A stretch of 64,000 bases of DNA, from assembly GCA_001604565.1 (NCBI GenBank), contig LVBV01000012.1:40414-104413 (forward strand). Reading direction: 5' to 3'. Numbering within the stretch: the first letter of the stretch is position 1; each line of letters starts with the position of its first letter. The notes beneath the pieces were generated by a model. The model was not told where the DNA came from. It searched no databases and worked only from the letters and a program-made list of their open reading frames with translations. Source of the stretch: Puniceicoccales bacterium Verruco_01 (GTDB lineage Bacteria > Verrucomicrobiota > Verrucomicrobiia > Opitutales > Oceanipulchritudinaceae). Shown here piece by piece: positions 41,576-51,335 of the stretch. A program made the position numbers and the translations under genes.

Positions 41576-43012
41576 ATGAAGATTCTCCCTTATCTTGTTC
41601 TTTTCGCACTTTGTGCCCTACCCGTTTCGGCCCAATCCACGCCGGAAGGCAAAAACCGTCTTGTCGTCCTGACGGATGTCGGCGCCGATCCCGACGACAC
41701 GATGTCGCTCGTGAGATTCTTCCTCTATTCGGATGAAATCGACATTGAAGGTCTTGTCGCGACGACCTCGGTCTGGAAGAGGACGAGTGTCTCGCCCGAA
41801 CTGATCGACCGGGTGATCGACGCCTACGAAAAGGTGCAGCCGAATCTTCTACGGCACTCGGCGGGGTATCCGTCGGCGGAAGAACTCCGCGCGATACGAT
41901 TCTGCGGCATCCCGCGCTACGGAATGGAGGGCGTGGGCGAAGGTTGTGACAGCGCGGGGTCGGACTGGATCATCCGGTGCCTGCAAAAGGACGATCCGCG
42001 CCCCCTGTGGGTCACGGCGTGGGGCGGTGTGAACACGCTGGCACAGGCGCTCTACCGGATGGAAAAGTCCTTGCCACGTGAAGAACAAGACCGCCTCGTC
42101 GCGAAACTTCGCGTGTACACTATTTCCGATCAGGACGATTCCGGCTACTGGATCCGCAAGAATTTTCCTAAGCTCTTCTACATCGTCACTCCCGGCGACG
42201 ATTACGGTAGTGCCACGTGGAGCGCCATCAACACCGTGGCGGAGGGTTTTGATAACAGTGTGATCGACAACGCGTGGATCGCCGCGAACCTCCAGCAGGG
42301 GCACGGACCTCTCGGCGCGGTGTATCCAGATGTGGCCTACGGCATGGAGGGCGACACGCCCTCGTGGCTTTCGCTCATCCCGAACGGCCTGAACAACCCC
42401 GAGCATCCCGATCAGGGTGGCTGGGGCGGTCGTTACGAGCTGTACAAGCCGGAACTTTCCTTGGACGCGAAGGGCGTTTCCGGCATTCCGCCGCAGGCCG
42501 AAACGCGCCCGATCTGGACAAATGCTTCCGACACCTTCCTCCCTTCCCGCCCCTCCCCGTACGGACGGGCCGTGGCGAAGGCGGATAAGCCCCTCTCTGG
42601 CGACAAGGTGACGATCTGGCGCTGGCGGGAGGACTTTCAGAACGACTTCGCGGCGCGTATGGACTGGTGCGTGAAAGACTTTTCGCAGGCGAACCATCCG
42701 CCCGTGCCGGTTCTGGCGGGAGAGCGGGTGATTGATGTGGACTCCGGCGCGCGCTTCAACCTTGACGCCACGGCGAGCACCGATCCCGACGGCGACAGCC
42801 TGAGTTTTCTCTGGTTCACGTATCCCGAGGCGGGATCGAAGGGCCCCGAGATCCGGATCGACTCCGCCGAGAACACAAGCGGAATTTCCCTCGTCGCACC
42901 GGAAGTGACCCGCGAGGAGACGGCACATATCATCCTGAAGGTGACCGACAAGGGCGCTCCGCCGCTTTCCCGGTACGTGCGCGTGATCGTCCGCATCCAT
43001 CCCCGGAAGTGA
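41576..43012 (+). CDS. Secreted DUF1593 (nucleoside-hydrolase-like, Sde182 type) protein
   Basis: A 478-residue exported protein. The signal peptide is residues 1-20 (MKILPYLVLFALCALPVSAQ). The nucleoside-hydrolase-like domain begins RLVVLTDVGADPDDTMSLVRFFLYSDEIDIEGLVATTS, with the DxxxDPDD metal cluster of that fold. It continues through WVTAWGGVNTLAQAL and TISDQDDSGYWIRKNFPKLFYIV. From about 380, an Ig/cadherin-like domain (VDSGARFNLDATASTDPDGDSLSFLWFTYPEAGS) ends the protein. The family is linked to plant polysaccharide use in other bacteria, but no reaction is proven here. It converges on the amidohydrolase gene with 15 bases between. Confidence 0.87.
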   Translation: MKILPYLVLFALCALPVSAQSTPEGKNRLVVLTDVGADPDDTMSLVRFFLYSDEIDIEGLVATTSVWKRTSVSPELIDRVIDAYEKVQPNLLRHSAGYPSAEELRAIRFCGIPRYGMEGVGEGCDSAGSDWIIRCLQKDDPRPLWVTAWGGVNTLAQALYRMEKSLPREEQDRLVAKLRVYTISDQDDSGYWIRKNFPKLFYIVTPGDDYGSATWSAINTVAEGFDNSVIDNAWIAANLQQGHGPLGAVYPDVAYGMEGDTPSWLSLIPNGLNNPEHPDQGGWGGRYELYKPELSLDAKGVSGIPPQAETRPIWTNASDTFLPSRPSPYGRAVAKADKPLSGDKVTIWRWREDFQNDFAARMDWCVKDFSQANHPPVPVLAGERVIDVDSGARFNLDATASTDPDGDSLSFLWFTYPEAGSKGPEIRIDSAENTSGISLVAPEVTREETAHIILKVTDKGAPPLSRYVRVIVRIHPRK

Positions 43013-43027
43013 CCGGAGCCTTCCCAG

Positions 43028-43918
43028 TCAAAAGATGCGGTAGATTCTCCGCGCGTTTTCCGCCAGCACTGCGGAGGCGGCATCCGGCGGCAGGTTGACC
43101 TCCGCCTCCGTCACGAGGTCCCGCAGACTTTCGCCCAGGCCCTTTTTGCGCGATAGACGCAAGGGGTAATCGCTGCCAAAGAGAATGCGGTCACCTCCGG
43201 CCGTCTCGGCCACGGCTTGCCAAATGTCCGGCTTGTAGAGAAGCGGACTTGCCGCCGTGTCGTAATACAGGTTCTTCGGAACGCCACCCGACCCTCGCGC
43301 GAGGTGGAAGAACGGCAGGCCACCGCCCCAGTGTGCGAGAACGATGTTGAGTTTCGGGAAGGCATGGGCGAAATCGACGTAATCCTGAAGGGGCGTCGCC
43401 ACCTTTCCCGGATAGGCGCGGCCCACGGTCTCGGTCGCGTGGAAGCACACGGGCAGGCCTCGTTCCTCACAGAGAGTCGCGATTTCCCGCCATGCCTCGC
43501 ACGTCAGCGACCATCCCTGCACCCAAGGGTGCAGCTCGCCGACGCCCCGGCAGCCCTCGTCCAGGGCGCGCTTGACGCCCTCGACGGCGGCCTCTCCCGC
43601 GGCGGGCTGGACGCTGGCCAGAACCGTGAAGCGGTCCGGGGTCTCGCGGGCCCATCGCGCGGCGGCGGCGTTCATTTCGTCGCAAGTTTCCTGATGCTGC
43701 CAGTACCAGCCCTGAATCACAGTGTGCGCGATTCTAGCGGCGTCCATGTCGTTCCGCATGGTCCTTTCATCCGCCCAGCCTTGCAGTGAGCCCGATCCGG
43801 TGAGGCTCTGCCAGTAACTCTCGCCACGCGCTCCGGCCCATCCCGCGGGATCGGCCAAAACCTCCGCCGGGTAACGATGCGCGTGGGCGTCCACAATTGC
43901 CTGCATGGGGCCGATCAT
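43028..43918 (-). CDS. Amidohydrolase family protein (Amidohydro_2)
   Basis: A 296-residue TIM-barrel hydrolase or decarboxylase. Metal and active-site motifs: VDAHAHRYP (HxH), GELHPW, CFHATETVG, NIVLAHWGGGLPFF, and DRILFGSDYPLRLSRKKG with the catalytic aspartate. A C-terminal ILAENARRIYRIF-like segment (VLAENARRIYRIF) is typical of the ACMSD-like group. The start is 43918 or the ATG four codons later. The substrate is not predictable. It lies 26 bases after the M23 peptidase gene on the same strand. Confidence 0.85.
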   Translation of the reverse strand: MIGPMQAIVDAHAHRYPAEVLADPAGWAGARGESYWQSLTGSGSLQGWADERTMRNDMDAARIAHTVIQGWYWQHQETCDEMNAAAARWARETPDRFTVLASVQPAAGEAAVEGVKRALDEGCRGVGELHPWVQGWSLTCEAWREIATLCEERGLPVCFHATETVGRAYPGKVATPLQDYVDFAHAFPKLNIVLAHWGGGLPFFHLARGSGGVPKNLYYDTAASPLLYKPDIWQAVAETAGGDRILFGSDYPLRLSRKKGLGESLRDLVTEAEVNLPPDAASAVLAENARRIYRIF

Positions 43919-43944
43919 GGCCCAAGAAGAACGCGAGGCAACCG

Positions 43945-44964
43945 CTACCTGCCCTTCGCGGGAAAATCCCTGCCGAAGATCATTTCGACAATGTCGATCG
44001 CGCCGGTGTAGAGGACGGGTTTGCCGTTCTTCATGCGCACCGTGTCGCGGGAGTGGTTTTCCTCAAGAAGGGCGCGGTTGATCGCCATCAGGCGCACGAC
44101 GCCGGAGTGATCCGCCTCGCCGAGTTCGCTGGCCGACACCGGATTGAACTGCTTGGGCAGACCGTACCATGTGAAGGTGATGTCCCACGCCGCGGGGCCA
44201 CCTTCCGGCACGGGCCTTGCAAGGAGCCCCGGGTTCCACTGCACCATCTGCGGCACCTGCGCCGCGTTGACGCGCAGAATGTAGGCCGAGGGCAGAGCGC
44301 GGATATATTCGGCCATGTTCTCCGCCTTTCCGTCGGAATAATCATGGAAGAACTGGAGGGGATCGAATCCTTCGAGGTTCATCCCGTTGAAACTGCCCTG
44401 CCAGTTGGGGGAGCCGAACTTCTGCCGGTCATACCAGCTCTGGAAACTCGTTCCGTAGCGCAGACCGATCTCGAAATGCACATGAGCGCGGTCCCGTGGG
44501 ATCACGTAGCCCGAGCTGCTGCGGCCCAGCGTGGCAATCTCCGTCCCCGCCGTGACGACCGCGCCGGGCCGGATGCCGTCGCGCACGGAGGCAAGGTGGG
44601 CGTACAGCGTGTACACCTCAACACCGTCGATATCGTGCAGGATCACAACGTAGCGACCGTAGTTCGACTTGCCCGCCACCGTAGAGACGTGCGCCACGAT
44701 ACCGTCCATCGCGGCATAGACAGGGTCCGTCGGCTCGCCCTTGCGCGTGCGGGGCATGACGGGCTTGATGTCGATTCCCTCGTGGAAGCGGCGTCCGTTG
44801 GTGCGCACGGCGCCAAAGGTTCCGCTCAGCGGATCGCCGCTCGATGTCGGCTGGATGAAGTCCTCGATCGGAGCTCCCTGTGAGAAGGCCGGGTTCGGAG
44901 TCGGCCAGACAAGGTCGTACGCCCCGACTGTCGCGGGCGTCGCAAACAACAGAACCGGGGCCAT
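43945..44964 (-). CDS. Exported M23 family metallopeptidase (LytM domain)
   Basis: A 339-residue probable peptidoglycan endopeptidase. The signal peptide is residues 1-15 (MAPVLLFATPATVGA). The catalytic domain lies at about 50-165. HEGIDIKP gives the first zinc ligands, YAAMDGIVAHVS is the usual beta-hairpin, YGRYVVILHDIDGVEVYTLYAHLASV the core, and RDRAHVHFEIG holds the HxH. A 160-residue C-terminal part without recognised domain follows. ATG 44964 gives the signal peptide; a longer reading has none. It is divergent from the alpha-2-macroglobulin gene across 161 bases, so envelope-related control may be shared. Confidence 0.9.
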   Translation of the reverse strand: MAPVLLFATPATVGAYDLVWPTPNPAFSQGAPIEDFIQPTSSGDPLSGTFGAVRTNGRRFHEGIDIKPVMPRTRKGEPTDPVYAAMDGIVAHVSTVAGKSNYGRYVVILHDIDGVEVYTLYAHLASVRDGIRPGAVVTAGTEIATLGRSSSGYVIPRDRAHVHFEIGLRYGTSFQSWYDRQKFGSPNWQGSFNGMNLEGFDPLQFFHDYSDGKAENMAEYIRALPSAYILRVNAAQVPQMVQWNPGLLARPVPEGGPAAWDITFTWYGLPKQFNPVSASELGEADHSGVVRLMAINRALLEENHSRDTVRMKNGKPVLYTGAIDIVEMIFGRDFPAKGR

Positions 44965-45125
44965 GAGCCTGAGGATCGCGCTTGTAGGATGCACGCACTC
45001 CCACGATGCCGCCCGTTGTCCGTGGCGCAAGATTATTACGGGCGCCGCTTCACCTCCCGCCAACAGAAACGTTGCCAATTTGAAGGATGCACTCCATCCT
45101 CATCAATTGCCCGACGGTCCATTCG

Positions 45126-48100
45126 ATGCGCTTTTTCCGCATATTCTTCGTGCTTTTCGTCCTTGCGGCCTGCCTTAGTCTCGATGCGCAGAATGCGGGC
45201 ATGGCGCCACTCCCCGCCGGGACGCAATGGCTGCCAGTCTTTTCCGCCGCTTCGGAACTGAACACTGGGGAGCTGGCCGATCTGCACCGCGATGGTTTTA
45301 CCGCCCTCTCAGACCTTTCCCAGCCGCCGGAAAAGGGCCTTGGCTGTTACATCCGCATCGCTTCCGTCCTTGCGGAAAGTCATGACATCGCCGCCGCACG
45401 CGACGCCTACATGGAAATCGTGCGCGAACTGGCGGGGTTTTCCCTTGCGAGATCGCAGGAGCTTCTTCCGCCTGATTTGCTGGAAGGAGCCGCGTCACTC
45501 GCGGCCACGGATGACGAGAAGGCGCTCGTTCATTTTCTTTCCGGATGGGAACTTTCCGGAGAAGCATCTGCGGAGAAACGCGTGCGTGCCGGAGCGGAAT
45601 TCGAACAGGCGCTTGCCATGGAGTTTTCCCCGACGCGCACCGCGATGCTCTGGCTCTACGAACGCTGGGCGCTCGAATCGGGGTACGGTTCGATCGCGGA
45701 GGACGGCAGCGTCAGCGCTCGTCCGGACTATGAAAAGGCGCTCTCCATCCTTGAGAAAATCGTCGTCTCGGGCACTCCGCAGGATATCGCAGCCGCGCGG
45801 AACCTGACGGAGGCGATCAGTGCTCCCGTTCTGGAAGTGCGTGTTGCCAACGCCTTCCGTCCCGGCTCGCAGGCGCAGCTGGAAGTCACCCGGCGCAACT
45901 GTCCTTCCGCCGAGATTGCGATTTATCCTATCGACCTAAGACTTCTCCCGGCATCTATTGCCTCGGAAAAACCGTGCCAGATGGCCGCGCGACTGGCCAT
46001 TCCCGCCGGATTGGAGCCGATCCGGCGCCTAGTAAGCGAACGTTCTGCCGAGAGACCATACTATCCGGTAGCCGAAACCGTCCAGCTCGACGAACTCATG
46101 CTTCCGGGGACTTATCTGGTTCGCGCCACCGGAGCCGGAATCGAGTCGAGCGATTTTCTTTTCATCACGGATTCGATCCTTCTTCTCAAGGCCGGGAGGT
46201 CGCGACTTCTGGCTTTTTCGTGCAACGCGACAACCGGCAGGCCGTTTCCGGGCGCGGACGTGGCGATCCTCGCCCGCAGAGGCGACGACACCCAGTGGGT
46301 GCGCGTGGAGAAACGTTCGGACGCGACGGGCGTGGCGGAATTCAACGCCGCGGATTTCCTGTCCCTAGGGAAATTCACGGAGCTGTGGCTGCTCGCATTT
46401 TCCACAAGCGGCGAACACCGGGCGATGGCACTTTGTCCGCCCGCGGACGCCAAGGAGCCGCACGCGTTGCAGGGGCAGGTGATCACCGATGCCTCCGATT
46501 ATCGCGTCGGCGGACGAATTCACACTGTGACGCTCCTGCGCGGTTTCGAGGAGGGGGACTGCACGGTACCCGCCCCTCCCGGTAATCTGCACCTTTCATT
46601 GACCGGCCCCGCCGGTTTCGTTGCAAAAGAGATACAGGTCCGTCCGGGGCCGTCGGGAATGGCGTTGGCGGATTTCGATCTTCCCGCCGACGCGCCGGCG
46701 GGAACGTATTCCCTCGCCCTTCTCACCTCCTCGGGTGGACCGGTGGACGGGGCGTTCGTTTCGCTGACGGTGGAGAGCGCGCTGGAACCGGGGCTTTCCC
46801 TGCGCATCGGCATCGACCGGCGCGACTCTCTATCCCCGGGAGAAATCGTCACGGGCTCCGTTCATGTCGCCTCCCGGTACGGAGTGCCGGTACAGGGCCA
46901 GAATCTGGAAATCTCCATCCAAAGCTGCGATTATGACGCCCTTTCCCTGCGACAGACCGGGCCATGGCGGAATGTCGCGGGGATCCCCTCCCACTCCAGC
47001 GCACTTGGAGAAGCCTCGTTCTCCTTCCGGACCGACGCATCCACTGGAGACGCACTCTACCGTGTGACCGCGTCAGCCCTTGATAGCGACGGCACCCAAG
47101 TCCGCACGGGCGAAACCGTTACGGTGGCCCGACAGATCGCCTACCCGGTCCTCTCCACGGATCGCGTCCTCTTCCGAGAGAACGATCGCGTGGAGACGCG
47201 TCTGGTCGTGCGGGACGCCTTCGGCAAACCCGTGCCTCTGGAAGGGACGCTGCGCCTTTACCGGGAATCGTGGCGCGAGGTGTGGGTGGATCGGCGCGGG
47301 CACGAAATTTCCGGCGAGGAAATGCAGGCCCTGCGGCGGCGCAGCGGCGGATGGTTCAGTTTCGGTCAGGGTCGGGGCGACTATGTTTTGAAAACGCAGG
47401 GGTATGTGACGGAGATCGTTTCCGAAATTCCGCTTTCCTCCGGAGCGGACGGGAGCGCGACCCACCTCTGGGAAAATGCCGGGCCCGGCTATTACCGCTA
47501 CGTGTGGATCGCGCAGACTCCGCGCGGGACGGTCGTTTCCAACGAGGCTCCCTTCTGGGTCTCCGGCCCGGGAACGGAAGTTGGCGGTTATCGCTCGGAC
47601 TCGATCCGTCTAGTTCTGAACGATCCTCCCGTCGGCCCCTCGGGCCTGCCCGTGATGGTTGCCGCCCCGGCCAAGGGTCAGGACGTCCTTCTCCTCTCGG
47701 GGACCGACGACATCGAATCGTGGCGGATGGTGAGCATGAAGGGATCCGCGCAGTTGTTGTCACTGCCCGCCCCGATGGCCCCCAACGCGTATCTTGAGGC
47801 CACGTGCATTGGCGAGGAGCAGGTATCCAGTTCCCTGATCATGATCCGCGCCCCCCGCCCGGAACGTCTGTGCGTGAAGGCGGAGACTCCGCAGCAGGTG
47901 ATTTCCCCCGGTGCGGAAACCAGTTTTGAAGTATCCGTCAGGGATGCCGCCGGCGGAGTCGTCGCAGGGGCGGACGTGGTCTTGTTTGTCTCGGAACTTG
48001 ATGACAGTGCGCCTGTCGGCTGCCCCGACCTCTTCCCCGCGCTGCCAAAACGTTATTCTGTGAGAGGGGCTTCTTCGGAGGACACGTTGCCCTTCTTCCG

Positions 48101-50333
48101 TCCCGACCAGACATCCTCAGAACCAGTCGGCACTTCTGCGGACGCTCCGGACGGCGGCACCGGGAACAGCGGCCTTCTGATGACGGGTACTCTGGCAAGC
48201 GCAATCGCGCCCGTGACGGCGCGGACGGACGACCGCGGGCTGGCCGTGATGGCCGTGCGGATGCCCAGAAAGATCGCGCGATGGCTTGTTGTTGGCGTCG
48301 CCTCCGCATCGGACGGCGGAGCGGGCGTTGGTTTTGCATCGGTCAGCACATCGGAACCGTTGTCACTGACACTCACGGCGCCGCCTTTCGCCCACGCCGG
48401 TGATGAGATCAATTTCTCCGCAAGTCTCGCGAATCATTCCTCAACAATGCGTACGCTATCCCTGACGACGAGGGACGACGGGCTTGTCCCGATTTTGAAT
48501 TCCTTCCAGGATCGCGTACTCAATCTTCCCGCCGGGGAATCGGCCTCATTGGACTGGCGCGTTTCTTTTGACAAACCGGGCACCGCTTCCGTCAGTCTCC
48601 ATGCCGATGCCGACGGAGTGGGGGCGAAAGCGGTCCACGACCTTTCCATCGCACCCGATCCCTTCGTGATGACGGACTCCTCCTCCGCCTGCCTTGAGGA
48701 GGGAACGCTCGGCCTTGCCGCGACAGTCAACGCAAGGCAGTCCGCGCAGCTCTTTCTCACCGCATCGCCCTCGCGCGTGGCACTGGCGGCCCTGCCCCAT
48801 TTGTTGTCGGACACCTCCACAGGCAGCACCGAGGCGGCGGCACGGCTCTCCGTAGTTTCGAGCCTGCGAAGGCTTTTCCTGCACATGCGTTACAGCCCGG
48901 AGGATATCGAAGCCGCCATGAAGGATTGTGGTGTCCTCGATTATCAAAAAAGCCGAATGGACGCCGATGTTGAAGCCATGCTGGCCTCACAGGCAAAGAA
49001 CGGAGCATGGGGATGGCTTTCGCCGTCCGGGGCGGACGCTTTCACGACGGCCTGCAACATGATGCTCCTCAATCTTTGCGACGGCCCCGTGTCGGATCGT
49101 CTGGCTCCTGCCCTTCAACGCGCACGCGATTACGCCGCCTCACAGCTCGTTTCCACCGATATCAACCCCGACGTGCAGGTGCTTCTGCTCTACGCGCTGG
49201 CTGGGCGGGATCTGCAAATTTCACGCCCTTCGCGGCTTGAGGCCAGAGCCCTCGTGAACCTGATGCGGATGCAGGAGAAGCTGGGATCCCTTGCCCTCTC
49301 GGCACTGACTCTCTGCGCGGTGCAGTACGGTTTTGACGACGAGGCGGCCCAACTGGCGTCCGCACTCCGCGCCCGCGCCGTGATCGGTGCCGGCTCCTTC
49401 GGGCGCAACGAGGCCTACTGGGAGGATCCCGGCGTGTTTGGCGGCGTTTCAGCAAGCCGTGTCGAAGTGACGTCGATGGCTGTGATGGCGCTGCTTTCGG
49501 TGCGCGGCTCCGCGGACGAGGCTGTCTCGATGGGATTGTGCTGCCTTTACTCCGCGTCCCGCTCGCAGCATTGGGACGGAAGCCGCGAGACGGTTCTGGC
49601 GCTCCTCGCCTTCCGCGAGGTGGCGATGGACTCGCTTGAAACCGACGTGCGGGCATCCTGCGTGATATCTTCCGGTGGAAGGCCTCTTGGAACCTACGAT
49701 TCCGCCCGTGAAAACCGCCCCGGCCTTCCCGATGCAATCGAGCTCCCCGTGGCGACCGACGCTGGTGTGACGGTCTCGATAGGCCGCGCCGCCGGCAACA
49801 GTCCTGTGTATGCCACGATGGTTGCACGGCGGCGCCTCTCCGAAAATCCACCCACCTTCTCCCACATCCCCGGCGTGGAAATGAACCGGAAAATCCTGCG
49901 AGTCACGCAGGTGCCTACACTGCTGCGCGGTTTTGACGAAAAGGTGGTCGAGGCCGATCCCTCCACGACCCTGAAAGTGGGAGAACGCGTGGAAATCGTC
50001 ATCGCGATCGACATCGCCAGAAACCTTCAGCGCGCCATCATCGAACAGCCCATTCCCGGTTTTTCCACCCTGCATCCCCTGCCCAATTCGGGAACCGGGT
50101 TTTCCTGCCCGGCCAATCCCTCGCTTGCGCCGGGTTTCATCGCTTCCCTGAGTCGCGATGGAGTTTTCCGTCTCGGCGTGGAGAACCTGCCAGCGGGGCG
50201 ATGGGAGATCCGCATCCCCCTGCGCGTCGACTTCCCGGGCATGTATGCGGTTCCTTCCGCGACGCTCAGGATCCCCCAGCGTGACGAATCCTGCGCCGCC
50301 ACTGCGGCGCTCCGCATCCGGTGCGAGGAATAG
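45126..50333 (+). CDS. Bacterial alpha-2-macroglobulin, thioester-less (YfaS-like)
   Basis: A 1735-residue exported protein. The N-terminus MRFFRIFFVLFVLAACLSLDAQ is a signal peptide and, with AAC, a possible lipobox. MG-type beta domains fill the first two thirds: LEVRVANAFRPGSQAQLEVT, LPGTYLVRATGAGIESSDFLFITDS and YPVLSTDRVLFRENDRVETRLVVRDAFGKP. The A2M domain (LTLTAPPFAHAGDEINFSASLANHS) precedes a helical TED region. Near residues 1225-1240, where relatives have GCTEQ, this one has TGSTEAAARL, so no thioester can form. It ends with a C-terminal receptor-like domain. The family traps proteases in the periplasm; thioester-less forms rely on conformational change. Confidence 0.88.
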   Translation: MRFFRIFFVLFVLAACLSLDAQNAGMAPLPAGTQWLPVFSAASELNTGELADLHRDGFTALSDLSQPPEKGLGCYIRIASVLAESHDIAAARDAYMEIVRELAGFSLARSQELLPPDLLEGAASLAATDDEKALVHFLSGWELSGEASAEKRVRAGAEFEQALAMEFSPTRTAMLWLYERWALESGYGSIAEDGSVSARPDYEKALSILEKIVVSGTPQDIAAARNLTEAISAPVLEVRVANAFRPGSQAQLEVTRRNCPSAEIAIYPIDLRLLPASIASEKPCQMAARLAIPAGLEPIRRLVSERSAERPYYPVAETVQLDELMLPGTYLVRATGAGIESSDFLFITDSILLLKAGRSRLLAFSCNATTGRPFPGADVAILARRGDDTQWVRVEKRSDATGVAEFNAADFLSLGKFTELWLLAFSTSGEHRAMALCPPADAKEPHALQGQVITDASDYRVGGRIHTVTLLRGFEEGDCTVPAPPGNLHLSLTGPAGFVAKEIQVRPGPSGMALADFDLPADAPAGTYSLALLTSSGGPVDGAFVSLTVESALEPGLSLRIGIDRRDSLSPGEIVTGSVHVASRYGVPVQGQNLEISIQSCDYDALSLRQTGPWRNVAGIPSHSSALGEASFSFRTDASTGDALYRVTASALDSDGTQVRTGETVTVARQIAYPVLSTDRVLFRENDRVETRLVVRDAFGKPVPLEGTLRLYRESWREVWVDRRGHEISGEEMQALRRRSGGWFSFGQGRGDYVLKTQGYVTEIVSEIPLSSGADGSATHLWENAGPGYYRYVWIAQTPRGTVVSNEAPFWVSGPGTEVGGYRSDSIRLVLNDPPVGPSGLPVMVAAPAKGQDVLLLSGTDDIESWRMVSMKGSAQLLSLPAPMAPNAYLEATCIGEEQVSSSLIMIRAPRPERLCVKAETPQQVISPGAETSFEVSVRDAAGGVVAGADVVLFVSELDDSAPVGCPDLFPALPKRYSVRGASSEDTLPFFRPDQTSSEPVGTSADAPDGGTGNSGLLMTGTLASAIAPVTARTDDRGLAVMAVRMPRKIARWLVVGVASASDGGAGVGFASVSTSEPLSLTLTAPPFAHAGDEINFSASLANHSSTMRTLSLTTRDDGLVPILNSFQDRVLNLPAGESASLDWRVSFDKPGTASVSLHADADGVGAKAVHDLSIAPDPFVMTDSSSACLEEGTLGLAATVNARQSAQLFLTASPSRVALAALPHLLSDTSTGSTEAAARLSVVSSLRRLFLHMRYSPEDIEAAMKDCGVLDYQKSRMDADVEAMLASQAKNGAWGWLSPSGADAFTTACNMMLLNLCDGPVSDRLAPALQRARDYAASQLVSTDINPDVQVLLLYALAGRDLQISRPSRLEARALVNLMRMQEKLGSLALSALTLCAVQYGFDDEAAQLASALRARAVIGAGSFGRNEAYWEDPGVFGGVSASRVEVTSMAVMALLSVRGSADEAVSMGLCCLYSASRSQHWDGSRETVLALLAFREVAMDSLETDVRASCVISSGGRPLGTYDSARENRPGLPDAIELPVATDAGVTVSIGRAAGNSPVYATMVARRRLSENPPTFSHIPGVEMNRKILRVTQVPTLLRGFDEKVVEADPSTTLKVGERVEIVIAIDIARNLQRAIIEQPIPGFSTLHPLPNSGTGFSCPANPSLAPGFIASLSRDGVFRLGVENLPAGRWEIRIPLRVDFPGMYAVPSATLRIPQRDESCAATAALRIRCEE

Positions 50334-50357
50334 CCGCGTTGTCAGGGATGAGGTCGG

Positions 50358-51275
50358 CTATGGGAAGAGTTCGCCGGGAATTTCCGTCTGCGATAGATTC
50401 ATGTTCCCGCCTGGCGGAAGCTGGTTGCGGAAAAAGCTTTTCTGTTTCTTCACGAGAAGTCGCGTGTGTGCGGCGATTTCTCCAGCCAGCGTCTCCATGT
50501 CGCGGGGGTCGCCGTTTTTGAGGTGGGCGATCACCTCGCGGTAGCCGATGGCCGACGCGGCGGAGGCGTTTTTCTCCAAACCTTCGCCAAGCAGGCGGCG
50601 CACTTCGTCCACAAGTCCGGCCCGGATCATGGCGCGCGTTCTTTCCTCGATGCGTCGATCGAGGTCCTCCTTCTCGCGCGTGAGGATCACAAGCCGCTTG
50701 TCCCATCCCGGGAAAGGCTCCGGCATGGCGCGGTAATCGGCCTGAAGCTCCGCGAGGGGTTTGCCGGAGGCAAGGCACCGCTCCAGCGCCTTGCGCACGC
50801 GGCGCGGGTTGGCCAGATCGATCCCCGTCACCGGTCCCCCGGCCACTTTTTGCAGTTCTTCGAGCAGGGCCGCATCCCCGCCCGCCTTCCTCAGCGTCTC
50901 CACCTTTTCCACGATCTCCTGCGGGACTTTCGTATCGTCGAGGACGGGGGAGAAGAAACTTTTGAGGTAGAATCCGGTACCTCCGCTCACAAGGAGCGGC
51001 ACATTCCGCCTGCGGCAGTCGTCCACCACGGTCTTCGCCATCGCCGCGTAATCCGCCACCGTGTATGTGCGGGAGACTTCCGAAAGGTCCAGCCCGTGGT
51101 GCGGAACAAGGGACTGCTCCGCCCTGTCCGGTTTCGCGGTGCCGATATCCATTCCCTTGTACACGCAGAAGGCGTCGCAATACAAAATCTCCGCGCCGTG
51201 CCGCCGCGCCCAGTCCAGAGCAAGGGCGCTCTTGCCGACGGCGGTCGGCCCGGTTAGGAAAAAGAGAGTGGGCAT
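50358..51275 (-). CDS. miaA: tRNA dimethylallyltransferase
   Basis: A 305-residue enzyme adding an isopentenyl group to A37 of tRNAs reading UNN codons. P-loop GPTAVGKS at residues 9-16; the conserved DAFCVYKGMDIGTAKP (usual DSxQVYxGMDIGTAKP). GTGFYLKSFF, ANPRRVRKALE and ASAIGYREVIAHL complete the signatures. Full length for the family. It converges on the alpha-2-macroglobulin gene (24 bases apart) and is divergent from the glycosyltransferase operon, 60 bases away. Confidence 0.95.
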   Translation of the reverse strand: MPTLFFLTGPTAVGKSALALDWARRHGAEILYCDAFCVYKGMDIGTAKPDRAEQSLVPHHGLDLSEVSRTYTVADYAAMAKTVVDDCRRRNVPLLVSGGTGFYLKSFFSPVLDDTKVPQEIVEKVETLRKAGGDAALLEELQKVAGGPVTGIDLANPRRVRKALERCLASGKPLAELQADYRAMPEPFPGWDKRLVILTREKEDLDRRIEERTRAMIRAGLVDEVRRLLGEGLEKNASAASAIGYREVIAHLKNGDPRDMETLAGEIAAHTRLLVKKQKSFFRNQLPPGGNMNLSQTEIPGELFP

Positions 51276-51335
51276 GAAACGCTTGCAGCATGGCCCGCGT
51301 TCGTAGTCGTGTCACTCCGGAACGCCGGATTCCCC

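Noticed and set aside
42274..42588. Plus-strand frame inside the DUF1593 gene
   Set aside because: Arginine-rich shadow of the real gene in another frame.
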